This document shows positions 36,473 to 44,565 of a DNA stretch of 64,000 nt, piece after piece. Each line of letters starts with the position of its first letter. Within the stretch, counting starts at the first letter, position 1. The position numbers and the translations under genes are program-made. This stretch comes from Butyrivibrio sp. X503 (GTDB lineage: Bacteria > Bacillota > Clostridia > Lachnospirales > Lachnospiraceae). The notes beneath the pieces are model-generated. The model saw only the letters and a list, made by a program, of their open reading frames with translations. It did not search any database and was not told where the DNA came from. The stretch is from NCBI RefSeq assembly GCF_003625475.1, contig NZ_RAIQ01000002.1, positions 434,001-498,000 of the forward strand, written 5' to 3'.

Positions 36473-38218
36473 TTACTCAACATTGTGCCACTTAATAACA
36501 AAGATATCGTAAGAATCATCATGTTCTGCTAGACAAACAAGTTGGACTCCTGAACTTAGTGTATGGTCTTCATTCCAAAAACTACCCGCAGACGACCAAT
36601 ACGTATCATCGCGTATCTCAAAACTATTTTCGTATAAAGGCGCTAGTTGTTCATAAAACTTTTCATAAACTTGAATTGCTTTTTCACGATCCTGAATATC
36701 TAAGTCAATACTAACAGACATACGTTTCCATTCAGCGTACGCTTCAAATCCTGGCTGCGGCTCCCCCGATCCTCTTGAAACATTAATTCTTTTTATAAGA
36801 TCAAGTCCCGGATTGCAATTGAAAGCAGTTCCAAAAACAGGAATAAACCTATAATATACTGCATCATAACTATTATCACTTTCTTCCATTGACATTGGCC
36901 TAACTTTGAATACCTTCTCATAGTCACTATCTGACTGACTTGAATTTAGTTTGTTGTTCAAATAGATATTACACTCTTCAACAATCTCATCTGCGCTGAG
37001 ACCTTCAAGAGAATATAAAAAAGTAATACTATTATTTATTCTCAGCTGCGTATCGTCTTCATCGTCAAACTCACAAATATACCCCAGCTTGCCACTGTAT
37101 TCAGGATAATACTTAATAATGTTATTCGTCACATCTTTAAAGAAAAACTCATTTAAATCTTTTCCTTTCTCAAATGCAACAAAATCTTCTCTAACTTCCA
37201 CGCCATTAGATGTTATACCAGAAAATGAAGGTTCATCATGAAACCACTTTCCTATACAAGACGGATCTCTCAAACTTAAATCATCCCAAAACAGACCATA
37301 TCTTGGATAACTGTTAGGACTCATTTCCGCTCCACGCCTACATCCAACGAAAAAACATGAATTATCCATCCCTTCATTTCTGATCATCTCCTCCACTCGT
37401 TCAATCTCTTTAGGACATGTGAGTGTAGCCAAATAACCGCCCTTATCGTGGCACTTTTCTTGAGCGTCCAACCAAGTACAGTCATCTATAACAATCTCAT
37501 ACTTATGATTGGCAGAGATATAATCACCTGTTTCCAAATAATGAAATACTTCATCGATGATCAATGGAGAATCCGGAACCTTCGCACTCGAATTATCATA
37601 TACATCAGAAACCTTAGTTAAGTAATCCTCTTCACTAGTCTCAATATCATCTATAGAATAATAATCAGTATGATATCTATTCAGTTCTTCATCATATACT
37701 AAATTTTTTATATCATCTGACCAATATTCTCCACTAAGAATTTTTTCCCATTTTCCTTCTACTATCTTATATATGTAATCAAAATAGTATCCCTGATGGC
37801 CACCACAATTATTCAGCAAATTTTGCTTTTCAATATAGCTAAATCCAATCCTATTAGTCTGAAGTGTATCTGTCATGCCATCATGAAAAGTTAATATGAT
37901 ATTTCCACCTGCCTCAGCTCCGCTATTAAGAACCAATTCAGGAATATTATCATCATCTACATAAATGAATTCATAAGTATAATAATATTCTGGCAATAAC
38001 TTTTCATTCAAATATGTCAGATATGCTTCTCGCCACAATTTTGAATCATCCTTCTCAACAGTAGTCTCAGTAGAAGCCTCAGATATATTATTTGTCGCAT
38101 TTGATTGTATTACATCATTTTCAGTTGGAATCTCATCTTTTCCATTAGTATTTTTGCTCCCGCAACTTGTCAATACTAGACAACATAGCATGAACAAAGA
38201 AATAATCTGTTTATTCAT
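36473..38218 (-). CDS. lipoprotein with C-type lectin-like domain
   Basis: The 581-aa lipoprotein starts at ATG 38218 (GGAGGAATAATAG site; MNKQIISLFMLCCLVLTSCG). Residues 60-230 form a domain seen in clostridial lipoproteins (YEFIYVDDDNIPELVLNSG). A C-type lectin-like domain follows at about residues 240-400: KYEIVIDDCTWLDAQEKCHD, GGYLATLTCPKEIE, CFFVGCRRG, ending in GYICEF. Two conserved Cys at the N-terminal part are visible. Such domains bind carbohydrates or proteins and in phage DGR proteins are hypervariable; no reverse transcriptase is seen here. A third domain of unknown type occupies 430-581. Confidence 0.82.
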   Translation of the reverse strand: MNKQIISLFMLCCLVLTSCGSKNTNGKDEIPTENDVIQSNATNNISEASTETTVEKDDSKLWREAYLTYLNEKLLPEYYYTYEFIYVDDDNIPELVLNSGAEAGGNIILTFHDGMTDTLQTNRIGFSYIEKQNLLNNCGGHQGYYFDYIYKIVEGKWEKILSGEYWSDDIKNLVYDEELNRYHTDYYSIDDIETSEEDYLTKVSDVYDNSSAKVPDSPLIIDEVFHYLETGDYISANHKYEIVIDDCTWLDAQEKCHDKGGYLATLTCPKEIERVEEMIRNEGMDNSCFFVGCRRGAEMSPNSYPRYGLFWDDLSLRDPSCIGKWFHDEPSFSGITSNGVEVREDFVAFEKGKDLNEFFFKDVTNNIIKYYPEYSGKLGYICEFDDEDDTQLRINNSITFLYSLEGLSADEIVEECNIYLNNKLNSSQSDSDYEKVFKVRPMSMEESDNSYDAVYYRFIPVFGTAFNCNPGLDLIKRINVSRGSGEPQPGFEAYAEWKRMSVSIDLDIQDREKAIQVYEKFYEQLAPLYENSFEIRDDTYWSSAGSFWNEDHTLSSGVQLVCLAEHDDSYDIFVIKWHNVE

Positions 38219-38929
38219 CTATTATTCCTCCTAATAGAATCATCGCAAATTCCACGCCATCTATTAGATTACAGCTTTCTTCAGTTCAAATGCTCTTTTT
38301 CTATACATTAATGGCCAAAATAACGCTGCGTCTTTTTACCATAAATTGCATTCTCTTTCCATACGTTTTCATTACAAATCGAACAAGGCACGTTAAATAT
38401 TCAATGATATACCAATATCTCCCCATAGCTTAGTTAATAAATAGTACACTATAGTTCTTCACCAATCTTTAAATTCCATTGCTTTCTAATTTTTCTTTTC
38501 AAGAACAGTCCAATGTCCAATTTTTCCCCTGTTAAATCAATAAAATCACTCATGTTGCCAGCCACTTCTTTCTACCAATACAAATTAATTATACTACGTA
38601 GATAGCTTCTTTCTCATAACATTTTTATCGTTCTACATTTTTCATTTTATTTGCTAGGTTATTTTTCTCTAAATGCATTTATATTTTATGTAAATTTAAT
38701 ATATAACAGATGATTTTACCTTTAAAATTATATTTGAACACATTAATTTTTCTACATATTTTTACTATATTTTTGTGAAATACAGCTATAAAAAGAACTA
38801 TCTAACGAAAAAATGCCCTAATTGTACTATAAAATATAAATATACTTATGAACGAAAGAGACAATGAATTATGATCCTAAGTACCAATTAAAATAACATT
38901 GTTGATGATTTGAAAAAAAGGAGGGAAAT
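38219..38929. other. AT-rich intergenic region of 711 bp
   Basis: No intact gene is visible. On the minus strand ATG 38553 to TAG 38449 encodes 34 residues starting MSDFIDLTGEKLDIGLF, which resembles the opening of phage-type AP2/HNH endonuclease proteins (DLTGQRFGRL) and may be a remnant; no ribosome site supports it. Sequence 38600-38870 is over 75 per cent A+T by eye and may hold the promoter of the downstream zinc-ribbon gene. No repeat array was found. Confidence 0.4.
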
Positions 38930-40102
38930 ATGGCTTTAGTAGCGGCAATTTGCTCACAATGCGGAGCTCAAATTAAGGTTGATGATTCTCAAGATGCAGG
39001 AATATGCGAACACTGTGGTACTGCTTTCGTCACCGAAAAAGTCATCAAAAACTATCACACTCATATTATCAATAATAATAGTTTTGCAGGTGCAACTATT
39101 AATGTTACTAACGGAAGCATTGATAATCTAATTCAGCTTTCTCAAAATGCTATTAGTGTTGGAAACTATAAAGAATGTTTGAAATATTGCGATAAAGCGC
39201 TTGAAATAGACGCGAAGAATTCAGATGCTTGGTTCTTAAAAATGCAAGGAGAGGAGTTTAGACTTAGAAATGCCGAAAAAACAATAGAAAATTCAAAAGC
39301 AATAGAAGGTATTTTGAATGCTGCGAGAAATGCAATAGAATTTGAAAGCGAAACAAATAAAGAAACAAGAATTAGTTCTGTGCATCTCAAATTGCTTGAG
39401 ATAGTGAAAATGCAGTTACTTTCAACACAATTATCACTCTCAAGAGACAATATAGAAACTATTAGTCAATTGGCACGTATAAATAAGCAAGCTGCTCTAA
39501 ATACTGATCAGATATTCATATTAGGTATAACTTTAAGATTTGTAAACATCATTGACCTGCTAAATGACTTTAATCAAGACGAAGTTTCTAAAAGCAAAGA
39601 AATGCAAAATCTACTTAAAGAGTGTATTGATTGTCTTGTAGATGCTAGAGAAGAGTATGTCAAAAGACTACTTATTTACGGTGTTCAACCTGATGCTAAT
39701 GCAGTTAGTGCACAAAAGAGTTCAGAATATGATAGACTTGTTGCACTATTACCAGATGAAGAAAAAGAAAATGTAAAGAAATGGACTATTGAATTCAAAT
39801 CGATTTCTAATAATACATCAACGACAGGCTCTGGCGCTTGTTATGTCGCCACTGCAATATATGGTTCTTATGATTGCCCCGAAGTATGGACTCTAAGAAG
39901 ATTTCGTGATTATACTCTTGCTAAGAATTGGTATGGACGAGCTTTTATTAAAATATACTATTTAATTAGTCCCACATTTGTGAAATGGCTTGGAAATACG
40001 GAATGGTTCAAGAAAATGAGTAGAGAAAAGCTAAACAGATTAATCAAACATCTACAGGATAATGGATATGCATCAACACCTTATGAAGATAAGGAGTGTT
40101 AG
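38930..40102 (+). CDS. zinc-ribbon, TPR and CFI-box C-terminal domain protein
   Basis: ATG 38930 follows AAGGAGGGAAAT. The 390-aa product begins with a zinc ribbon (CSQCGAQIKVDDSQDAGICEHC in two CxxC knuckles at residues 9-33). Residues about 65-110 form a TPR-like pair (QNAISVGNYKECLKYCDKAL). The C-terminal about 85 residues are the CFI-box domain: GACYVATAIYGSYDCPEVWT, LRRFRDYTLAKNWYGRAFIK and YYLISPTFVKWLG. Role unknown; CFI-box ends occur on many Firmicute proteins with variable N-terminal domains. No signal peptide, so probably cytoplasmic or membrane-associated. Confidence 0.82.
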   Translation: MALVAAICSQCGAQIKVDDSQDAGICEHCGTAFVTEKVIKNYHTHIINNNSFAGATINVTNGSIDNLIQLSQNAISVGNYKECLKYCDKALEIDAKNSDAWFLKMQGEEFRLRNAEKTIENSKAIEGILNAARNAIEFESETNKETRISSVHLKLLEIVKMQLLSTQLSLSRDNIETISQLARINKQAALNTDQIFILGITLRFVNIIDLLNDFNQDEVSKSKEMQNLLKECIDCLVDAREEYVKRLLIYGVQPDANAVSAQKSSEYDRLVALLPDEEKENVKKWTIEFKSISNNTSTTGSGACYVATAIYGSYDCPEVWTLRRFRDYTLAKNWYGRAFIKIYYLISPTFVKWLGNTEWFKKMSREKLNRLIKHLQDNGYASTPYEDKEC

Positions 40103-40283
40103 TTATTCATGCCATCGCATTTTATCCCCAAAAATTAGCTATATTAAGTCATGCTCAGTATTACACCCTTTTCAATTAGGTGCTTACATTAAACAATAAA
40201 AACAAGAGAATATGCTCAAACTTGTCATAAGCTCCAGTGCATAGTAAATCAAACACTATTCTAAAGAGATTTTCTAAAAAAAT

Positions 40284-40320
40284 AAGACTATAATCAAACT
40301 TCAGATTATAGTCTTTATTT
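40284..40320 (+). terminator. intrinsic terminator after the CFI-box gene
   Basis: AAGACTATAATC and GATTATAGTCTT form a perfect 12-bp stem (40284-40315) followed by TATTT, about 180 bp past the stop. Confidence 0.8.
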
Positions 40321-40399
40321 CATTTACATACTTGGTCTTATTCTTTTTTTCGCAAAACCTACTACCCCCCCGTTTCGTGGGGCCACCGGGCTCGCCGGC

Positions 40400-41422
40400 T
40401 CACATCGCCTTCGGGAAGCTTATCTCGGTTCCGGCCGGAAGATCCTTATTATCGGATTCTGTTATCGATAAAACAGCTCCATCCCAACCATAAATGATCT
40501 TGCCCGCAACAGTCGTGCCTCCTTCATTCTTTTCTCCATCAGTTCCAAATTCAAAAACAAAACCGGTCTCAAATGATATCGTGTTCTCATTGATCAGCGG
40601 ATCATATGCAAGCAACTCAATTTTATTCTTATCTCTAGGCGCATAAGTTATGCTGATCGAGCCATTTTCCATGCCTGAAGAAATATCCAGTGCTGCATCT
40701 TCACTTACATATGAATTATCCTTGAAAAATCTTTCCGGAAGTTCAAATCTTTCGCCTCTGATCTCGGCAAGTTTTTTTGCCAGCACAATACAGCGGTTCT
40801 TATTGAATCTTGCCTGGATCTGAGAATTGATCATAGACGCCCATGATCCGTCATCCCACTGAAAAGCTTCAAAGCATCTATCAAAATCATCTATCCATTT
40901 ATTCTGTTCAATTTCTATACTATCTTTTTTGTCCGGATCCGCTTCTTCTGAAATCCGGTCAAGAAGCCCGTTCATCTCGTACTCCCATGTATATAGCTCG
41001 GCGAAGCTTAAGGCATTCATATCCTGCTGGCCCAAATCCTCATTGTGATAACTCGTATAAGAATGCGCCACATTCTCTATTTCTTTTATTTCCTCTACTA
41101 AAGAGGAACTATTACTAACCGCCGCATCAACCTTTGATTTAACAACGTCTTCCTCATACTGGGATCGATCGAACTTCTCTTTTGAAAAATCGTCTTTTCC
41201 ATATTTGGATTCCCACTTTTCTTCCCACTCATCAATTGGGAAAAGACCTGTCTCCTCCGAAACAACAGAATCTGCTTCCGCAGAGCTTACTTCTAAAGAA
41301 GTAGCTTCCGTAGCCCCCGAATCAACCGCAGGAGCCTCAGTCGAAACATCGCTAGGGGCATTTCCGCAACCTGACATTGCCAAAAAAGCGCATATCAATA
41401 TAGGTAAAAATCTTCTCGTCAT
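40400..41422 (-). CDS. lipoprotein, function unknown
   Basis: The 340-aa product is a lipoprotein (MTRRFLPILICAFLAMSGCG) with a Ser/Glu/Ala-rich linker of about 45 residues and an all-alpha domain with FPIDEWEEKWESKYGKDDF near its start. A C-terminal part (about 250-340) reads as beta sheet (ISFETGFVFEFGTDGEKNEG, AGKIIYGWDGAVLSITES). No known family. A GC-rich patch including CCCCCCC and GCCACCGGG lies just downstream (40366-40400) and differs from the AT-rich surroundings. Confidence 0.75.
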   Translation of the reverse strand: MTRRFLPILICAFLAMSGCGNAPSDVSTEAPAVDSGATEATSLEVSSAEADSVVSEETGLFPIDEWEEKWESKYGKDDFSKEKFDRSQYEEDVVKSKVDAAVSNSSSLVEEIKEIENVAHSYTSYHNEDLGQQDMNALSFAELYTWEYEMNGLLDRISEEADPDKKDSIEIEQNKWIDDFDRCFEAFQWDDGSWASMINSQIQARFNKNRCIVLAKKLAEIRGERFELPERFFKDNSYVSEDAALDISSGMENGSISITYAPRDKNKIELLAYDPLINENTISFETGFVFEFGTDGEKNEGGTTVAGKIIYGWDGAVLSITESDNKDLPAGTEISFPKAM

Positions 41423-41472
41423 TTTCCTCTTTCCTTCCTGAATAAGCTTAATTTATCCCCTTTTATCTCATC

Positions 41473-41826
41473 CTACCAAACATTTATTGTCTGATTTAAT
41501 ACATCTTTTCCATCCATACCGGAAGTAAGTGTGATCTTGCATGGAACAACACTATTTCCTCTATACTCAGGCGTGCAATTAAATGATTTCGCTTTGCCTT
41601 GTTCAACAAGATCCGCCAGTACATTGTCATAGCTTTCTTTTACTCTATTTACTCCGACAGGAACATATAAAATATTTGATTCATCTTCTGCGCCGCCAAA
41701 CATAGGTGACATAAGATACATTATCTCTAAATTGCCTTTTCTGACTTCTTCTTTTGCTTTATCCATTGAATCAATATCTGCAAAAGAAATATTGTTCTTT
41801 TTCTTGAATATATCAAATAAGCGCAT
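41473..41826 (-). CDS. SseB-like domain protein
   Basis: ATG 41826 gives 117 aa starting MRLFDIFKKKNN, followed by DSMDKAKEEVRKGNLEIMYL and SNILYVPVGVNRVKESYDNV. The layout resembles SseB/enhanced-serine-sensitivity-like domains (a small beta-alpha protein), here with moderate confidence. The upstream site is weak (AAAGAAAAGT). The first codons overlap the end of a GNAT pseudogene, suggesting that the gene arrived by a deletion or insertion that cut that gene. Confidence 0.6.
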   Translation of the reverse strand: MRLFDIFKKKNNISFADIDSMDKAKEEVRKGNLEIMYLMSPMFGGAEDESNILYVPVGVNRVKESYDNVLADLVEQGKAKSFNCTPEYRGNSVVPCKITLTSGMDGKDVLNQTINVW

Positions 41827-42037
41827 ACTTTTCTTTACTTTGAAAATCAAGAGTCCGAAGCGTCCTGTCCTTTGATTCTTCCTCAGAATCATCGATCTTC
41901 CATAGCATATATTTGGCAGACTCCGGTCGGCTTGTTATATTTCAGTACAGCTGCTCCCAGTCACCAAATACAGCCTTTTTCATGATAAGATTACTTGTCT
42001 CTATCACGGCCTCTGAATAATCCGTAACAATTTCCAT
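41813..42037 (-). pseudogene. GNAT acetyltransferase remnant with in-frame stop
   Basis: ATG 42037 (GGAGTTGAGAAA site) opens MEIVTDYSEAVIETSNLIMK then KAVFGDWEQLY, followed by TGA (41944-41942). Reading straight through the stop gives NITSRPESAKYMLWKIDDSE, then EESKDRTLRTLDFQSKEKYALI. That is the first about 75 residues of a RimJ-type GNAT protein (compare family pattern DWE-LY-N-WSRPE-AKYM). The stop probably replaces Arg or Lys. The remaining about 100 residues and the acetyl-CoA site are absent, so the gene is dead. It sits 20 bp after the nitrilase gene. Confidence 0.72.
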
Positions 42038-42056
42038 TTTCTCAACTCCATAAACT

Positions 42057-42836
42057 TCAGGTCGAAGATCCTGACAATTGATCCGAATAGCGCTTACGCC
42101 CAATTTCGCCAAAGTTTAATTCCTGTTTTTCAAAATCGTATATGAGCATTCCCTCACTATTCTTATCCAGTTCTTTACATACTCCCCCTGATGCATTGAT
42201 AAAGCAGGTAGGCGCTGTCTGATAGGGATGAATCGCATTTACAGACAATATGGGTGTGATATTTTCTACAGCTCTTGTAATCAGATGTCCTCGAATCATC
42301 TGGTACCGAGTCTCATCCTCTTTATCATCCGCATCATAAAACAGTACAATATCCAAATCGGTATTTTCCCGATACAGTTCTCTAAAATACTCGGGGAACC
42401 GTACTTCAAAGCAAATTCTTACACCAATCTTTATCCCGTCTATTTCATATATTCCATTTTCATCGCCGGGTGCAAAATTATCCTCATCCCACCCATAGAG
42501 TGCCCGTTTGTCGTACCAGCGTTTGGCTTTGTTAGGTGAAACCAAGTATGCTCTGTTATAGTATTTTGAATCAACGTAGTTGATTGTTCCTACTATAATG
42601 TGAATATCCAGTTCGTCTGCCAGTTTCTGTAACTCCTGTATAGCTTCCGAAACCACATTGACATTGATTCTGTCTGAACCGGCAATATCACGAGGCGGAT
42701 ACCCTGTCAAAGCACATTCGGGAAATATGATCAAATCCACCTTATTCTCTGATGCGCTCACTATAGCTTTTTTTATTATTTCAAGATTATGAACAATATC
42801 ACCACATACGGCAAATTGATAAGCCGCCAACCTCAT
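42057..42836 (-). CDS. carbon-nitrogen hydrolase (nitrilase superfamily)
   Basis: The 259-aa hydrolase cleaves non-peptide C-N bonds of an unknown amide or nitrile. The catalytic triad is visible: Glu in FPECALTGYPPRD (about residue 40), Lys in WYDKRAL (about 108) and Cys in GVRICFEVRFPEYF (about 143). The usual family length is about 260-300. ATG 42836 follows GAAAGAGTT with a weak site; the downstream end is adjacent to the GNAT remnant. Confidence 0.88.
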   Translation of the reverse strand: MRLAAYQFAVCGDIVHNLEIIKKAIVSASENKVDLIIFPECALTGYPPRDIAGSDRINVNVVSEAIQELQKLADELDIHIIVGTINYVDSKYYNRAYLVSPNKAKRWYDKRALYGWDEDNFAPGDENGIYEIDGIKIGVRICFEVRFPEYFRELYRENTDLDIVLFYDADDKEDETRYQMIRGHLITRAVENITPILSVNAIHPYQTAPTCFINASGGVCKELDKNSEGMLIYDFEKQELNFGEIGRKRYSDQLSGSST

Positions 42837-42853
42837 AACTCTTTCTCATCCTT

Positions 42854-44191
42854 TCATAGGTCTTCAATTAAAAATGGCAACATGTATAATGGATATAATT
42901 TCAGCATTTCACTATTGCCTATATCTTTTTGTGATAACAATATTTCCTTCGAAACATGCTTAGAATACTTTTTCTGAAATTCTATAATTGATTCATGCTT
43001 ACCGATTCCGGATGACTTAACTTCAATCGAAACTATCTTTGTTTTCGAAGCAAGCAAAAAGTCAACCTCATAGTAGTGAGAACTGTTTTCTTTCTCCCAT
43101 GTGTGATAATAAAGGTCTATATCCGATCCGGCAATTATCTGAGCAACTGCATTTTCGTATAAATATCCCAAATCTGCAGGAAGTGAATCGCTCAACAATT
43201 TCGTATAAATATTTTCATCCATCTTTCCTGATGATCTGAAAATCATGGTAGTAAATAACCCTGTATCAGCCAAATAAAGTTTGAATGTATCATCATCTCT
43301 CGTTTGAGATAACGCAATGCTCGGATTAAGGACATTATGGCATGATAATACCGTCTTTGAATCCAGCAAATCATGTAAACGCTCTAAATCTTTATCGATC
43401 TTTTTTTTGCCTGTAGCTGCCGAAATAACATAGCTTCTTTTATCCGTTGCCAACTGCGTCGGAACAGAATCATACATTCTTCCAATCAGTCCAGTATCAT
43501 CGATCTTGAAGAAATCGTCTTTGTACAAATCTATGATTTCTCTCTTTACTTCATCGATTTCTGTAAAATTCCTGCCTTCCACATAAGCTTCTACAGCCTG
43601 AGGCATTCCACCTACCGCCATATAAATTCTGAAATCCCGCATCAGCTTTCTGTTTAAGGAATTTCCAACCGACTTCCCAAGCTTATATAAATCCCGCAAT
43701 ACGCCATAGGTATCATTTCCGATGGCCCACATAAATTCTTCATAGTCCATCGGATATATCTGTATTTTCATCTCCTCAGATGGAAGCACTATATCCTTGA
43801 CATTCTTTTTTATACTGATCAGAGAACCGGTCTCAATATAGTCATATCTTCCGTCCGCAACCAGGTACTTTATAGCCTGGCGCACTTTAGGCATAAGCTG
43901 GATCTCGTCAAATATAATAACGGATTCTCTTTTATACAACGTTATCCCAGTTGCAGTTTGCAGTCTAAGAAAAAAAATATCCAAATTTGCTATGTCATCG
44001 AACACATCAAGAACATCCTGCGTTATGTTAGCAAAATCCACTTTTATATATGACCTATACTCTTGCTTTGCAAATTCTTCGGCAATTGTCGTTTTTCCAA
44101 CACGCCTGGCACCCTCTAAAAGAACAGAATACTTTGGTGCCTTTTTTTCTTTCCAATATTTTAGCTTTTCTAAAGCTTTTCTCTTAAACAT
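42854..44191 (-). CDS. AAA-family ATPase with DUF4143 domain
   Basis: The 445-aa product has Walker A EGARRVGKTTIAEEFAK (about residues 24-40) and Walker B VIIFDEIQLMP. An AAA_14 N-terminal half is joined to a DUF4143 nuclease-like domain (about 200-445), which includes YHTWEKENSSHYYEVDFLLA and SIEVKSSG, resembling a PD-(D/E)xK site (Asp-Glu-Lys order). These proteins are abundant in gut Firmicutes and archaea but their role is not established. GGAGATAGT precedes the ATG. Its promoter carries four repeats (see 44213-44325). Confidence 0.88.
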   Translation of the reverse strand: MFKRKALEKLKYWKEKKAPKYSVLLEGARRVGKTTIAEEFAKQEYRSYIKVDFANITQDVLDVFDDIANLDIFFLRLQTATGITLYKRESVIIFDEIQLMPKVRQAIKYLVADGRYDYIETGSLISIKKNVKDIVLPSEEMKIQIYPMDYEEFMWAIGNDTYGVLRDLYKLGKSVGNSLNRKLMRDFRIYMAVGGMPQAVEAYVEGRNFTEIDEVKREIIDLYKDDFFKIDDTGLIGRMYDSVPTQLATDKRSYVISAATGKKKIDKDLERLHDLLDSKTVLSCHNVLNPSIALSQTRDDDTFKLYLADTGLFTTMIFRSSGKMDENIYTKLLSDSLPADLGYLYENAVAQIIAGSDIDLYYHTWEKENSSHYYEVDFLLASKTKIVSIEVKSSGIGKHESIIEFQKKYSKHVSKEILLSQKDIGNSEMLKLYPLYMLPFLIEDL

Positions 44192-44212
44192 ACTATCTCC
44201 TCAAAACAACAT

Positions 44213-44325
44213 GGTTCCATTTCTTCAAACTTATAAATGGATTATAGTACCATTTCTTCAATATTTCAAGGGAGCTATTCCGTTTCTTCAAGATTTATTT
44301 CTACTTTTAGTACCGTTTCTTCCAA
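44213..44325 (-). repeat. four GAAGAAAYGG repeats across the AAA/DUF4143 promoter
   Basis: Copies (plus-strand CCRTTTCTTC) at 44217-44226, 44250-44259, 44280-44289 and 44313-44322, start distances 33, 30 and 33 bp. Three extend to TTGAAGAAAYGG on the minus strand. The promoter TTGAAA (44269-44264) with 17-bp spacing to TATAAT (44246-44241) has the second copy inside its spacer, the first downstream of the start and the other two upstream. Near-helical phasing suggests one protein binds all four. Confidence 0.75.
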
Positions 44326-44333
44326 ATTACTGA

Positions 44334-44363
44334 CAAAAAGCACCCTGCATAACGCAGAGTGCT
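44334..44363 (-). terminator. intrinsic terminator after lipoprotein gene region
   Basis: AGCACTCTGC and GCAGGGTGCT form a 10-bp stem (44339-44363, one wobble) followed on the minus strand by TTTTTG. It would end the transcript reading from the lipoprotein gene at 44566-46257. Confidence 0.8.
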
Positions 44364-44442
44364 CTCATCTCATCGGGTAGTTCACCTTAAAAGGTGTAAA
44401 CAAGGTGTAAATCAGATACTTCCTTGCACAGAAATGGCTTAT

Positions 44443-44498
44443 TTCCGCCATTCTTTGCATAGGCATTAAATATTGCCGTGGCAGATGAAAAGTATGCG
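44443..44498 (-). pseudogene. possible low-molecular-weight phosphatase remnant
   Basis: The minus strand reads CGC ATA CTT TTC ATC TGC, coding RILFIC, then HGNI, followed by a TAA; a few bases later ATGGCGGAA restores MAE. This is the P-loop region ILFVCHGNICRSTMAE of the phosphatase encoded at 30373-30858, broken by a frameshift. Only about 20 codons match. The surrounding 64-codon open frame (44559-44365) is in another phase and is not credited as a gene. Confidence 0.4.
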
Positions 44499-44565
44499 GG
44501 TGGTCCCGGAGGACGGGGTTTGTGGTCCTTTTTTTAAATTCATATTTTAATTGCTCCATTTCGAA

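Noticed and set aside
36473..38218. Diversity-generating retroelement target because of the C-type lectin-like domain.
   Set aside because: No reverse transcriptase, template repeat or accessory gene is seen in the window.
38449..38553. 34-residue minus-strand gene starting MSDFIDLTGEK.
   Set aside because: Only the first 11 residues resemble AP2/HNH-type proteins and there is no ribosome site, so at most it is a remnant.
44365..44559. 64-codon minus-strand gene.
   Set aside because: It crosses a shifted phosphatase remnant in another phase, has no ribosome site, and its predicted product has no coherent pattern.
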